A stretch of DNA of 64,000 nucleotides from Chelydra serpentina (taxonomy: Eukaryota; Chordata; Testudines; Chelydridae). This document shows, in pieces, positions 41,602-53,835 of the stretch. The stretch spans positions 4,216,001-4,280,000 of the forward strand of contig JBAIAC010000018.1 of the NCBI GenBank assembly GCA_037349315.1, read 5' to 3'. Each line of letters opens with the position of its first letter. The first letter of the stretch is position 1. Under the pieces are notes generated by a model. That model saw only the letters and a list, made by a program, of their open reading frames with translations, was not told where the DNA came from and did no database searches. A program made the position numbers and the translations under genes.

Positions 41602-42442
41602 GCAGCATATGTTGCCAGTGAGGATGCGTAGGGCACCTGAAAATTTGGGGCACCCTGGGTCTTAGTGTCCACCCTTCCACTTCTTCCTATCCCTGTTCTA
41701 ATCTGACCCTTCCTGCAGGCTCCCACCAGGGCTGGCTGGCTCTATTAGCACAACATTGAAACTGTTCAAGAGCCATTCAAGTGGTAATGAAGCCATTTAA
41801 CAGGCATTTGCCAACCCCCAGGTATATACTGTCAGTTTCTGAAATTACTCACAAAAATAGCTGTGTATTACTGTAATATTTACTCAGCACATGTTAGTCT
41901 ACAGGACCTTACTCTAAAATTTGCTTTAAAACTATTTCATTAGTGTGTTGCTGAAGATTATAAAATCACATCTCTACAAAATCCTTGCACAGAACTTCAG
42001 ATGCACAATCTGAGTATTCATCTTTAGCCTTAAATGCTTGGATCTTCAGACATATAGTTTTTAAAATAAATCCTTCAAAAGACCACCCTTATCTAAAATA
42101 CACATGCGAGCCCGGGATGCCGCCGGGCACAGGGGCACCAGTTTAATAATTCTGCGTAGGGCCTCATAATCCTATGGACGACCCTGCTACAACCGGTCCC
42201 AGAGACATCCCTCAGCTTCTGATCGGCTGTGCCGTGCGGCCCAGTGTCTCGGTTGGTGGCTCCCCATTGCTCATAGCGATCGCTACACAAAGGGGCATTT
42301 AATTGCTCCTTCCGCTTAGCTGGAAAGAAAAGCTCTTCACACACTCAGGTCTGTGATTGTCTATAGACCAAAGAGCCAGTATCACTTTCCAGCATAACGA
42401 CAGTTAATGCCCACATATTCTGGAATGGGTATGAATCCTCAT
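41602..42442. other. no gene seen
   Basis: Mixed AT-rich and GC-rich sequence without recognisable exon or repeat ends. Confidence 0.35.
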
Positions 42443-42635
42443 ACCTCTGGGATGGGGCACAGGGGCTGTTTATACAGGCACCCTCTAACCCGGTGCGGAG
42501 ATGCAGCCACCTCTGGGGTGGGATGAGAGGGCAATGTATAAAAGGACCCCATGCCTGGCACAGAGATGCAGCACCTCTGGGGTAGAGTGCTGGGGCTGTT
42601 TATACGGGCATCCCCGTGGGCACTCTGGGTTATAA
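42443..42635. repeat. tandem repeat of about 65 bp
   Basis: ACCTCTGGGRTGGG starts units at 42443, 42509 and 42573, followed by GGGCTGTTTATACAGGCA-like and GAGATGCAGC motifs. Nearly three units. Confidence 0.75.
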
Positions 42636-42839
42636 TTTAACCCTTTGGGACTGCACAGGAGGCAACACAAAATGAGTTTAGCTACAGTAACTTTTACCCT
42701 CAGTGCACACAAGAGTCACAGATATTCAGATAAAACAAGCAAAACCCATATGTTTCCCGCACCCCCCATTCCCTGCTCACTCCTCCTTGAGAGGCCACAG
42801 GGTAGTCCTCCTGCTGGCATTGTCAGGTGATGCTGAGCT

Positions 42840-43200
42840 GATGTACCAGGCAATAATTTCCAGGCGTGATCGCACCATTTCAGTGCTGTGGACCAGGCCT
42901 CATCTGGAATCCTTGGTTCAATTTGGGGCCCCAAATAGGAATCCTAGCTAAGAGAGAGCAGGACAACTACAATGCTCAGGGAAACAGCCCACGACTCTTC
43001 TGAGAGGAGACTGAAAGAGTTTGGCTTGTTTGGCCTAACAACAGGGATGTGGTTGCTCCCTGTAAGCACACCAGGGAAGGAAAGAGCTAGTGCAGCTAAA
43101 GGACAATGTTGTCCAAAAGCCAATGGGGATAAACTCACCAGGGATCAGCTGAGGCTGGAAATGAGAAGACTGTTCCCACACACCGGCAGCAGGGGGTAGG
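42840..43200 (+). mobile_element. CR1 fragment, sense
   Basis: CTGTGGACCAGGCCTCATCT then GGAATCCTTGGTTCAATTT, GAGAGGAGACTGAAAGAG and GGCTGGAAATGAGAAGACTG match the order of CR1 RT C-terminus and 3' region, with many changes. AATAAA at about 43301 lies just beyond. Confidence 0.6.
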
Positions 43201-45540
43201 GGGTGTCTGAAAACTAGCTGCAAGCTGGAGCAGTGTTTGAGGGATTCTCTGTCATAGCCCTCCCCATAAGAGGGAGCCCGGCTGAGATCTGGGCCCTTAA
43301 ATAAACTTCCTGGCCCTGCTTTACCCACTGATCAGCTACAGGTGGGGACACTCCCTGTCCACCTGGGGATCAGCCTGGCTCCTCCTCCTACCAAGGCATC
43401 CACAGCTGATGGTGACTGTGGTATCAGCCCTTACATGAGCGCTGCCCTGGGTCTCTGCTGACAGCTCAAGGTTCTCATAGATCCCAAAGGGATCCCTGTG
43501 ATTGTGTCATCTGTCCCCTTATCTGACCCAGGCCCTGAATTAATCCCTGCTTGAACCAGAGAAGATCTCTTAGGAAAACATCCCATCTTGATTTAAACCT
43601 GGCCAGAGCTGCAGCATGCACCGCAGCTCATGGGGGAGCTGTAAACCAGGGTGCCCGTGCTCTATCCCCAGCACTGGGAGGGGAATGGGGTCTAGTGGTT
43701 AGACCGGGGAGGGCCGGATCAGAGCTAGCACCCATGCAGACCTCATGGCTGGCTGTGACCCTGCTCTCCTGGGAAGTCAGACATGGTGTCGGTCACCAAT
43801 GGTGCCATTTCGGGTATGAGGAGGCCGGAGAAGCTGGGCACTTTGTCAGGGGGCTCGTTGCTGCCAGATTCCAGGCATCCAGCACAAGTGGTCCCCTGGT
43901 GGACCCCTCTAGTGCTCCCTGCCGCCCTCTCCCCAGTGCCCCCTGGTGCCTCTGCTGCTCCCCCGCCCCCACCCCACCCCATCCCATCCAGCAATGCCCC
44001 AGTGCCCTCTCCCTTCCCCAGACCCCCTCCACACCTAACTACTTCTCCTCCCAGTACCTTCAAACCCCAAGTGCCCCCTCCACCACTCTAACCCCCTCAG
44101 CCTCTTCCTCCTCCACTCCGGCAAGCCCCCCATGCTCCTCAAATCCCCCATGTCCCCTTTCCCTCATCCTTTGTGACCCTTCCCATGTCTCTTTCCTATG
44201 ATCTCTCTCTGTTCCCACCCCCCATGTTCCCCCAGACCCCACAGGGATGGAATGGGACCCAGGGCATCCAGGACAATGCCCTAATGGCAGAACCACAGTG
44301 CTGCTAGGCCCAGGGGTGCAGCAAGGGAAACAGACCCAGGTGCCCAATGCACCTCTCCTGGAGAGGGATGACAGTGCTGCCAGCCAGCCCCATGGGGAGG
44401 GAATGTGAGGCCAGATATCCAAGACAGCTACGCTGGGGATCTGAATGGGGGTGGGGGTCTGCATCCCACCTGGATGGGCGGAAACCCTGTTTTCCCCTGG
44501 CTGATTGGTGACGGTGCTGACACCACAATCGGAGTCCGGACTCACTGCACCTATGACGGGTAGCTGGGGGCCAGCCGGGGGACAGGGGCAGTCCCAGGGA
44601 AGGCCGGAGGCCTGGGGGAGTGAGCACAGGGTGGGAAGGAGTGAGGGGTCAGCCTGTGGAGAACTGGGCTCCCAGCCCTGGGGTGTGGGAGGGCAGAGAA
44701 GTAGATCAGAGCACACTGATGTATGTGTGTGTGGGGGGGGGGGGGGGGAAGGACTGACTCCAAGCCGGAGGAGGGGCTCCCCAGAGTGGGTGGGGGTCCC
44801 AGCATGAGGGGTGGAAGAAGTGGGCACAGAGAGCCCCTGGCAGAGAGGAGTGGGTGGGGAGCAATAGAGGGGTGCAGTGGTCTCATTCCCCCCTCCCAGT
44901 TAGTTAACTCCTCTGGGGCAGGTATTGCAGGGAGTTGGGGGGTCTCTGCCCCCAATACAGATGACAGGAGCAGATCCCCAGCCCAGCAGCTCCCCCGCAA
45001 AACCATGCTGCTCCCCGGCGGTACACAGACGGGTACGGAAGACTAGGAGTTTGGGTTCAAGGAGGCAGGAGATGCTTGTCAGATTAATCTAAATTGACCT
45101 TGCAATCATGATATCCACTCAGTCCACATCTAATCTTCTGTCTGTCTGTGACTCTCTCGCTCTCTTCCTACCAACTTTAAAGACAAAATGGACAAGACCA
45201 AAAAGCACCAAAGGATTACCAGAAGGGAAGTAAAAGCCCCGGAGAAAGGATGGAGACACACTGCACGCATGCCCCGCTCTCCTGTAATGAGGGCTCGTGT
45301 CTTAAACCACTTGTTTCAATGGGTTTATCCCCCTAGAAGTGCCATATAAAGGGACATCCCTGTAAATAGTGATCAATGTCCTTCGCCTCCAAACAAATGA
45401 TTTGGGAATCCATTACATATCTGAAGCTCAAGGACCACACTTCAATTATGGGCTCAGGTCTCTTTCTGTTTCACACCTTTGGGACAGAGTCTTTTAAATG
45501 CCCTGTGTGATTGACCTCTCCCCGCAACAAGGGTTCAGTT
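43201..45540. other. GC-rich, low-complexity region
   Basis: C-rich + strand runs (CCCCTG, CCCAGTGCC repeats at about 43910-44230) create long Pro/Ser-rich ORFs, the longest 255 aa on the minus strand at 44060-44827. A 16-G tract lies at 44733-44748. No domain, start context or splice pattern supports a gene. A short CR1-like piece may lie at 43550-43620. Confidence 0.4.
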
Positions 45541-45569
45541 CCCCCCCCCCCCCCCCCCCCCCCCCCCCC
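45541..45569 (+). repeat. poly-C tract (29 C)
   Basis: The longest homopolymer in the window. Its length may be unreliable in any assembly. Confidence 0.95.
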
Positions 45570-45572
45570 TAC

Positions 45573-46295
45573 TGAGATGGAGTGGCCTCCCACTGAGCTG
45601 GCGGGGGAGGGACCACTCTCTGATCCCTGGGGGCGGAGCCAGGCTGGGCTCACCCCTCCTGCAGGCTGCTAAGGGGCGGGAACGGGAACAGGAAGTATAA
45701 AAGGCGGAGCCTCTAGTGTAGTTCAGCCTAAGCCAGGGATGGGAGTAGATGTTCCCAGACTGCTCTTGACTGTATAGCTGTAGTGTGCCCTGCCTGAGGA
45801 TGAGACTGACCCAGGAGAAGTGCTGCTTGCTGTGTACCTTGAGGCAATGGAGGATGACCCTGAGCTGCAGGTACCTTATGGTGGGAGAGTAGGGGGCAGC
45901 CCAGGGACAGGTGATTATTGTTTGGTTCTGTGGCTGCCTGAATCCTGCTCAGTGTTTTGGTTGGCTCCCTGCTGACCCAGTGGTGGAACACTATCATGGT
46001 TGGGGTCCTGGCCTAGGACTTGATGGAGTAGGGTGGGCCTTAGTCCCCCTATGCCCTGCTGCCCACCCCACCCTGGGGTGGTAGCTTCCCCACCTTAGGC
46101 TCACAGGCCTGTTTCTCTGTATGGTCTGGGCCTCTAAACTGTTTGCCTGCTTTGCCCTGCCTGGGGGCTTGGTCTCCTTGAGACTATTGAACTGAACTGT
46201 CCCACCTAAGATCTAATCCCTGATAGGGGGTGGTGCTCCTGGGGTGTAGTGAGGTAGAGTGGCCTCCTACTGAGCTGGAGAGGGAGGGACACTGC
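45573..46295 (+). mobile_element. LTR-like element with TATA box
   Basis: A 20-mer AGTGGCCTCCCACTGAGCTG at 45581 recurs with one mismatch at 46258. Near the left end AGGGGCGGG (45672) precedes TATAAAA (45696-45702), spaced as in a Pol II promoter. I recognise the GGAAGTATAAAAGGCGGAGC block as part of a common reptile LTR-type repeat. Exact termini and duplication not resolved. Confidence 0.5.
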
Positions 46296-47287
46296 CAACC
46301 CACTAAACCCTTATCTAGCTTCTTGGGCCACAGGCAACTGCTGGGCAAAAAGACCCCTGGCTACTGAGGAAATGGTCTCTCCTTTTCCCCACTCTGGGTT
46401 CTGCCCTCTTGTCATGCCTTTGTCTAATGACTACCTTTTAAAGAAGGGTTTGGGTCACCTTTCCCATGCTTATTTAGTCATAGGTCACTTTGATGTGTCA
46501 GGCAAAATGACTGCCCTGTAGACCCAGTGTAATGTCTTAACCCTCTCAATCTCAAAATAGTGGGGCCTTTTTGTGCCTTGAGGCCATTACTACCTGACTG
46601 CTGGCCCAGAAATGCATGGGTATAGGGGCACAACTATGTTCATTAATAGGCTGATTTTTTTTTTTAAGCTATAGCTTCAGCTACATAGTTTTCTAGAAAT
46701 CAATCGAATCATTGATTTATAACTGGAGTGGACCAGAGTGGGGACTGGATGCAGGAGGGAAAGTTGGAGGAGTCTGGTAAGGGGATGGGCGGTGACAATA
46801 TTTGGTTCAGTACTGCAATTCAAACTCTGCAATGCATGGCACATTATCCAGGGAGGAAGAGTGAGTGCATGATGCTTCCAGTGCCTGAGATCTTAAAATC
46901 TGGACTCACCAGAGCAAGAGAGGATATTGGTGGGGAGGGTGGAGGTATGACGTTCTGGGGTTCAATCAGACCAGTAAGGGCTTGTGTAACTCCTGCCCTG
47001 CAGCTCTGAGTGCCTCAAATGTCCAGGCTGAGAGTCACAGCAGCATAGCACCAATGGCCAGCAGACAAGCATGCAGGTCACCCCCTGGCTTTCACTGCCC
47101 ACTTACTACCTGCAGTGTGACACTGTCACACTGACAGCTGGTTGGGGGAAATTCAGGAATGAGAATCAGCCAGAGTTCCCAGAATTGTGAGTTACTATGT
47201 TGCCCTTCTCCGCAAGTGAGTTTTACCACTGCACAGTTGTGATGGCTCCCTGATGTACCTGTTTTGTCAAGAAGCTCTTCAGGACTC
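46296..47287. other. no gene seen
   Basis: The 93-aa ORF at 46728-47009 has no recognisable domain. Confidence 0.4.
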
Positions 47288-47856
47288 TGTCACGGAGTAT
47301 AGGGGAGTCCGGCCCTGCACCCCTCTTCCCCGGATTCACTGGGAGTCTCAGCCAGCCAGTAGAACAGAAGGTTTATTAGAGATGCCAGGAACACAGTCCA
47401 ACCAGAGCTGTCAGTACATCCAGGACCCCTCAGTCGGGTCCCTTCCGGGGGGCAGGGAGCTTAGACCCCAGCCTGGGGCTCCCTGCATTTCGCCCCGCAG
47501 CTCCACATGGGGCAGGGAGGCCAGACCCTGTCTGCCCCCCTCCCTTCCTCTTCCCAAGCCAGCCTCAAACTCCAACTCTCTAGCCCCTCCTCCGCCTTTG
47601 TCTGCTTCCCGGGCCAGGAGGTCACCTGATCCCTTTGTTCTCACACCTTCAGCTCTCACCTTTGCCGGGTAAGGGGCCGGGCCATCTGTTGCCAGGAGAC
47701 AGAGCCCTTCTCTGTGTCCAGGCCTCTGCCTTATAGGGCTTTGTAACAATCATGCACCGTTGTCCCACCACCTAGATACTCAAGCACCGCATAGGGGAAA
47801 CTGAGGCACCCACACAGTACTCAGGGAAACCTTAACTACAGTCCTAGTTCGTCACA
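47288..47856 (-). mobile_element. probable solo LTR, antisense
   Basis: It starts TGTCACGGAG and ends TTCGTCACA (TG...CA, and TGTSAC-like inverted ends). AATAAAC on the minus strand at 47377-47371 would be the poly(A) signal, so the LTR reads leftward. The flanking 5-mers GACTC and TCCTC do not match, so the insertion flank is degraded or the ends are slightly off. Confidence 0.5.
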
Positions 47857-49200
47857 TCCTCTGCTGTCCAAACCTTACTGTGCCCCTAACAATCAGAAAC
47901 CCCTACTCCTCAGTTCCCCAGAGATGTTTCCCTGCGGTGGCCCACCTTCTCCTGGAACACACTCGGAAATTAAGCTTGCTGCTCCTTTAAAGAGATGGTA
48001 ACAATAGCTTATTAATTGTGGTTAATAACTCTAAGTTTAATCACAGCACTAAATTGGTTTATTGTAAAGGTAAGTGCACTAAATAGGTGAGGCTTAAGTA
48101 ACTCCAAGTATAAGGAGTAATGCTAGAAAGGGGTGATAAACAAAAGTAAAAATGCTTCTAACACCAAAACTAACTTCATTAAGCAAAAATCTTCACCTAA
48201 GTCGGTTTCTCAACTGCATTCACTTCCCAGATGCTCGAACCTCCTTGGTTGAAAGACCCAATGTTTGTGATTTCGAGAGACCAGGCCTCTTGAATCCCTT
48301 AAGTCATGGATAACTCAAATGTCTTTGTACCTGTGATGGGGTGTACTCCCTACATGGGCCCTCAGAGGGTTAAAATTAGGCCAGGCAGGCTCAAGCAACC
48401 AATTTAGCCTACCTCTCACCTATTTGCTGTCTATGAGGGGGGTTGCTAATGGAAGCAAGCTCTCACCTATGAGGGAACAGGCAGGACTTATGTCAAGTTA
48501 AGACTGGCTGCAGGATGAGTAGTGTAAAGCATAATATTGGTGAGTATCCATAATTCCTCATGGTGCAATATAGATGTTTCAAAATATTAATTTCAGTGAA
48601 TCTCAGGCTTTCATACAAGACCTCATTTGATGCACTTTTATAGTACATAAGGCTGTACTTGAATTGTGTCCAAAAATTGCAGCTGAATTGCAGCCAAGCC
48701 ATGGGAAATGGGTGAAAAGCAATAATGGAACTTATTTACAGTAATAAAGTCCATGACATTTCTGCAACTTGGAGTAACCACCCAGGATTCCCACTGTCAA
48801 AATAGCACTCATAGCCTAATATTGTTGAATCCACAATATTGCAAGTTAAGTAGGGTCTTAACAGTATAGTATGTATACAATTAGCTGATTCAATTGCTTA
48901 TTTGAGGGTCAGACCTACTGTCCTTGTAGCTAAGAGGGTGTCTCCCCAACTCTTTAGTTAGGTGGCTGTTTACCTTTTTATGTAAATGTACCTTCATTGT
49001 CTCTGCCTGATAACCAGTCTGGTCAGACAAGCAAATGCATAGTACTTTGTCTAAGGCAGGCTGTTTATGTATTGCTTGGCTAATTAAGAGCATAATTCTA
49101 GCACAGTAGTAACTTTGTGCATACCCCATACATAAATCATACAAAAATGTTAATGATCAGTGAGTTTAGTTTCCCAATGATCATTACATGGCTGATACCC
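47857..49200 (-). mobile_element. decayed LTR-like sequence, antisense
   Basis: TAGCTTATTAATTGTGGTT and TTAATGATCAGTGAGTTTAG resemble blocks in 37.9-39.1 kb, and TGTGATGGGGTGTAC at 48341 looks like a second LTR start. No coding frames remain. Confidence 0.35.
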
Positions 49201-49769
49201 AAAGTATATTAGCTGTAGTGAGCATATCAGCCTGATGAGAATTTCTGATACTGAATAGTAAACCACCACTGGCCCTCTGTCAAAGGGAGGTTGTATTGTA
49301 ACTTTCCAGTTGTAGGCTCTGGTTCCTGCCATGACTTTGGAGTTCTCCCTAGGCTCGTTAGGGTGAGGGTGGGGTGGTCTTCCTCAACTGGCTCTACTGG
49401 GTACAAAAAACACATGCTACTTGCCTTCCAGGGCATCCTCATCAGCATCCCATCTGCCTCATGGTCTGACAGGGCTGAGGAAGGGGTCATGACCCACTTC
49501 TGGCTGTGAATTGAAAGCAGCTGACCACACCGAGTCATTCTCCTTGAAGGGGCACATATGAGCCCACCTGGAGCAACTGTTGGAGTGCTTTGCCCTCTTG
49601 TATGGGAGCCTCCAGTGCTTGATTCATTCTGGTCCTGGGCTGAAATCTGCTGCTCCAGCTCAGTGAAATTTCTTGGTACAAGTGACTGTTCCTGCCATTC
49701 CAGGAGAAGCCATAGAGGATGGTGTACTCCAACCACACATTAATTGGCACCTAGATGTGGTTGGTGGGC
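49201..49769. other. unrecognised sequence
   Basis: A 169-aa minus-strand ORF (49227-49736) overlaps here and reads EDHPTLTLTSLGRTP and similar. It has no domain I know and runs into CR1 on one side, so it is probably repeat-derived. Confidence 0.3.
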
Positions 49770-51590
49770 CAGGTGGCTGCTCTCAGGTGGCAAAATTTGT
49801 AGATGATACAAATCTACTCAAGATAGTTAAGTCCCAGGCAGACTTCAAAGACCTACAAAGGGATCTCGCACAACTGGGTGACTGGGCAACAAAATGGCAG
49901 ATGAAATTTAATGTTGATATGTGCATTACTTTGCATTTTGGAAAACCTAATCCCAACTATACATATAAAATGATGGGGTCTCAATTAGATGTTACCACCA
50001 AGAAAGATCTTGGAGTCACTGAATGTTTCTCTGGAAACATCCACTCAATGTGCAGCAGCAGTCAAAAAAGTGAACAGAATGCTGGGCATCATTAAAGGGG
50101 TAGAAAAGAGAATATCTCATTGCCTCTATATAAATCCATGGTATGACCATATCTTGAATACTTTATGCACATGTGGTTGCCCCATATCAAAAAATTTATT
50201 GAAAAAGGGCAACTGTAAGGCTGATTTCCCCACTCTGGCACTTCAAGTGCAGAAGGGGTGGGGGGGGGGGGGGCGGGAAGCATGCAAGGATTCTAAAAAT
50301 TAATACTGGCCACTCCAGGCTTGTAGTAAACTTCCAAGGTTACAGCTTATCTGACCTTTGGATGGATAGATGCTGCCACCACCAAGTGCAAAAACCCATT
50401 TGGGAATTCATCCCTGGGAATTCATACCCTCAAGCCCTTCCCCACATGCACCCCTTTGGGAAAGAGCTGAGAAGAAAACAAATGAAATCAGCTGTTGTCA
50501 CCAGCTAATTAAACATCATAGGTGCAAACCTCTTAAAGGTAAATTTTATTAAAAGAAAGAAAATACATTTGGAATTTAGGCTTTTGCTAGATTTAAAGAT
50601 CCCACTTACAAAAATGGAACATCAAGAATAACCTCCTTGAGGTCCAGCATAATGGTTACAAGCAAACCAAAAGCATTTGGGATTAGCACAAGTCCACAAG
50701 CCAATCACAGATAAACCTAATTGTCTTTCTAGACACTTCCTGATCTACTTATTTGAAACCCCAGATATGGAAGTAATTCTAGGTATGATCTGTTTTTCTA
50801 TACAGGCTTAAAGCTGCCTATGGCATTGCTGCTATGTGTCTCCTCTCTCTGGAGAACAGAGGGAAAGCTTCCCCGCTTTTAAAAAATTCTAGCCCTCCCA
50901 TTGGCTCTTTTGGTCAGGTGTCCACTCCCTTCCTTTTACCTATGGACTTGTTAACCCTTTATAGGTAAAGCAAGTAGAGAACAGTTACTAACAAGGGATT
51001 TTTATGGCTGTCCATAAAAGGGAGCTTCTCCCCACTTCATTTATCACCACAACAAAAATGATTAGGGCGTGGAATCGCTTCTGTATGAGGAGAGATTAAT
51101 AAAATGGACTTTTCAGCTTGGAAAATAGATGAGTAAGGGGGAATTGATAGAGGTCTATAAAATCATGGCTGGTGTGGAGAGTGAATAAGGAAGTGTTATG
51201 TACTTATAACACAAGCACTAGGGGGTCACCAAATGAAATTAATAGGCAGCCAGTTTTTAAAAAGGGAAGCAATTTTTCACACAATGCAGAGTCAATATGT
51301 GGAACTCTTTGCCAGAGGATCTTGTGAAGAACAAGAGTATAACAGAGTTCAAAAAATAACTAGATAAATTCATGGAGGATAGGTCCATTAATAGCTATTA
51401 GCTAGAATGGGCAAGGATACTGTCTGTTTGCCAGAAGCTGGGAATGAGCAACAGGGAATGGATCACTTGATTATCTGTTCTGTTCATTCCCTCTGGGGGA
51501 CCTGACATTGGCCACTGTCAGACAGGGTGCTGGGCTAGAGGGACCTTTGGTCTGACCCAGTATGGCTGTTCTTACATTCTTATGATCCAT
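49770..51590 (+). mobile_element. CR1 LINE, sense, split by solo LTR
   Basis: The left piece encodes AKFVDDTNLL (the RT catalytic FxDD motif), LQRDLAQLGDWATKWQMKFN and KKDLGV. The right piece encodes the RT tail and ends in the CR1 3' UTR GGTCTGACCCAGTATGGC. The two halves join exactly at GGGCAAC/AAAAATGATTAGGG once the LTR at 50214-51049 is removed. Stops and frameshifts make it inactive. Confidence 0.88.
50214..51049. mobile_element. 836-bp solo LTR nested in CR1
   Basis: It starts TGTAAGGCTGATTT and ends TTATCACCA (TG...CA), with the 4-bp duplication CAAC at 50210-50213 and 51050-51053. It interrupts CR1 in a known contiguous stretch, which fixes the ends. A 14-G tract lies at 50260-50273. 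No internal retroviral genes remain. Confidence 0.8.
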
Positions 51591-53131
51591 TATCACCTGT
51601 GAAGAGTGCAGCAGAAAGTAGTTCTGATATGGTCATGGCAATATGCTGCTACTGGTGAGAATGGGGGCACAGGGCACTTTACAGACTGGATAATGGTCAA
51701 GTAGAAAAGGGTTCAGTATGTAGTGGGAATGTAGGTGGAGGACTACTACCAGGTCTCTAGTTTGTTCCTTACCCCTGTCCATGCTGCAAAGTGGCACCGA
51801 TATGGAAGGAGGGTGTTTACCCTCACCCCTCAGGCATATTGGCCTAGTCACATTCTTCTTGCCTTCAGACATACACTTCTGGGGTTTAGGTGTGGACAAC
51901 AGAAGGCTATGGACACCTACAGTTGTTAGTGTAGAGGTACCATTAGAAATCCACACCCTCTGTCACATTACCCGGGGTCTGGCTACTAACTGTTGAACAG
52001 CAAGAGACAATGTTGGGATGATGCAGGTCCCGCTGTCTGGGGTGGTCCACAACAGTGCCAACCTCAGAGCAGACTGTCAAAGCAGGACAGATGCCCCAAA
52101 CTAGTTGCATGATCTAAAATTTAGATTTCATCAACCTAGTAACAAATGGACTCCAGATGCACTATACCAGTCAGTCCCATTGGGCATTCCAGTCTGTCTT
52201 GCCACCCAGGAAAGCTGACCTTGGAGAGAGTTGGTTGCCATACACCAAAGATCATGAAGGATTCAGGTTGTTTCCAGTCCCAAGGGACCACTTACCCTAG
52301 GTCAGATCTCACACCATACACCACACTTGTAGCCAGCCTATAGTCATCCAAGGATTTAACTAGGAAAAAGACATGAGTTATTTACAGGTTAAAGCAGGCA
52401 TTCATTATATATAACAAATGAGTTAGTCTATGATATTAAAAGTTGGTATCAATCTGGGTTCAGGGCTTACAGATGACCACAAAGATCTCTGCTTCCTAGC
52501 TTCATCCCTGTGAGTCTGAACAGCAGAGGCCATGAACACTTCTTTTATCTCTTTCCTTCTTCCAGAATTCAAGATGATAGGATGAGTCCCTTTGCACCTA
52601 GCCCAGGCAGGAGCAATTAACAAGTCTTTGTATTCTGGTGATCCATGGCCCATTTAGTTTTGGTAGGTCCTCTTGCCCACTAGAATGACTTTGATAGGGA
52701 TTTAGCACTAGGTAAAGCTTTTTTCTTGTTCTGAACTATATAATCAAACAAATATTTTAAAGTGCTATAGAAAACACTTAAGTATCATTTTATAGCATCT
52801 TCTATAGACATTATGAATCCTTCTACATGGTAGCAACTTACAATGCATTTAGTCCTTATGAAAGCCTTGCAAGTCCACTACTCATCTTAATTCTACCAAC
52901 ACAGGTGAGCTAGACTGGTTTCCAGCAATTAATTTGATAGTACTTGGCTGAGGCCTAAAAGCTGCCATTCAATCTGCTGGTGTCCCATGTAATCCAGAAA
53001 TGCTGTATTGGATGCAAGAGTTCTGTATTTTGCTCTTGAGAGCATGTCAGATTTCAGTGAGGGAACCCAGAATCCTAATATTGATTCTTCTACAAGGAGA
53101 ATTTGACTGTTATGAAATGCAGGATATTTTA
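51591..53131. other. no gene seen; possible LTR remnants
   Basis: Sequence at about 52300-52700 (TTATTTACAGGTTAAAGCAG and neighbours) has the AT-rich texture of antisense reptile LTRs, but no ends are visible. ORFs of 64-107 aa lack domains. Confidence 0.35.
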
Positions 53132-53213
53132 GGTTTCAGAGTAGTAGCTGTGTTAGTCTGTGTCAGCAAAAAGAAAATAAGAGTCTCTAAGATGCCACAA
53201 GTATTTCTAACTT

Positions 53214-53260
53214 ATTTCAGCATAAGCTTTTGTGGACTACCATCCGCTTCATCAGATGCA
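53214..53260 (-). ncRNA. hammerhead-like core, G12 lost
   Basis: On the minus strand CTGATGA (53255-53249), a GCGGA.../...TCCAC hairpin, then AAAA (53231-53228) instead of GAAA, then GCTTATGC. Same single-position loss as in the 5.4-kb element. Confidence 0.35.
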
Positions 53261-53551
53261 TAGAATGGAACACAGTGAGATTTATACATTCAGAGAAACA
53301 TGAAAAGGTGGAAGTAACCATATCAACTGTAAAAGGCTAATTAATTGAAAGGCACTGTTATCAGTAGGAAAAACTTTTGAAGTGATAATCAACATGGCCC
53401 ATTAGACAGTTGACACAAAGGTGTTCAGGGTATTTAATTGGGGGGGGGGGGGGAGAGAATTCAATTAATGTAATGATCCAGCCATTCAGTCAATATTCAA
53501 ACCTAAGGTAATGGTATCTAGTTTGCATATTAATTCCAGTTCAGCAACTTC

Positions 53552-53830
53552 TCATTGGAGTCTGTTTTTGAAGTTTTTCTGTTGCAAAATTTCTACCTTT
53601 AAATCTGTCATTGAGTGACTAGGGAGGTTGAAGTGTTCACCTACTGGCTTTTGAATGTGGTGATTCCTGATGTCAGAGTTGTGTCCATTTATTTTTGCAT
53701 AGAGACTGTCCAGTTTGGCCAATGTACATGGCGGAGGGGCATTGCTGGCACATGATGGCATATATCACATTGGTAGATGTGCAGGTGAATGATCCCCTGA
53801 TGGTGTGGCTGATGTGATTAGGTCCTAATA
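53552..53830 (-). pseudogene. GIY-YIG endonuclease remnant
   Basis: One frame reads TNVIYAIMCQQCPSAMYIGQ followed by TGQ. After a frameshift near 53700 the next frame reads SLYAKINGHNSDIRNH and PVGEHFNLPSHSMTDLKV. The VIYAI...MYIGQTG...H pattern matches the GIY-YIG fold of Penelope-like elements. The conserved Arg after YIGQT is not in place. Confidence 0.6.
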
Positions 53831-53835
53831 TTTTA

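Larger units (their letters stand above)
53132..53835 (-). mobile_element. Penelope-like retroelement, 3' part
   Basis: On the minus strand a GIY-YIG endonuclease remnant (about 53830-53552) is followed by noncoding sequence with a 14-G tract (53440-53453 on +), then the terminal repeat with a hammerhead-like core, and ends ...TCTGAAACC at 53132. The order (endonuclease, then ribozyme-bearing terminal repeat) is that of Penelope-like elements. The reverse transcriptase part is absent. Confidence 0.65.

Noticed and set aside
44060..44827. 255-aa open frame on the minus strand
   Set aside because: Pro/Ser/Gly-rich low complexity from C-rich DNA, with overlapping frames on both strands and no domain or splice context.
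49227..49736. 169-aa minus-strand ORF
   Set aside because: No recognisable domain. It overlaps other frames and borders a CR1, and could be repeat-derived, so not called as a gene.
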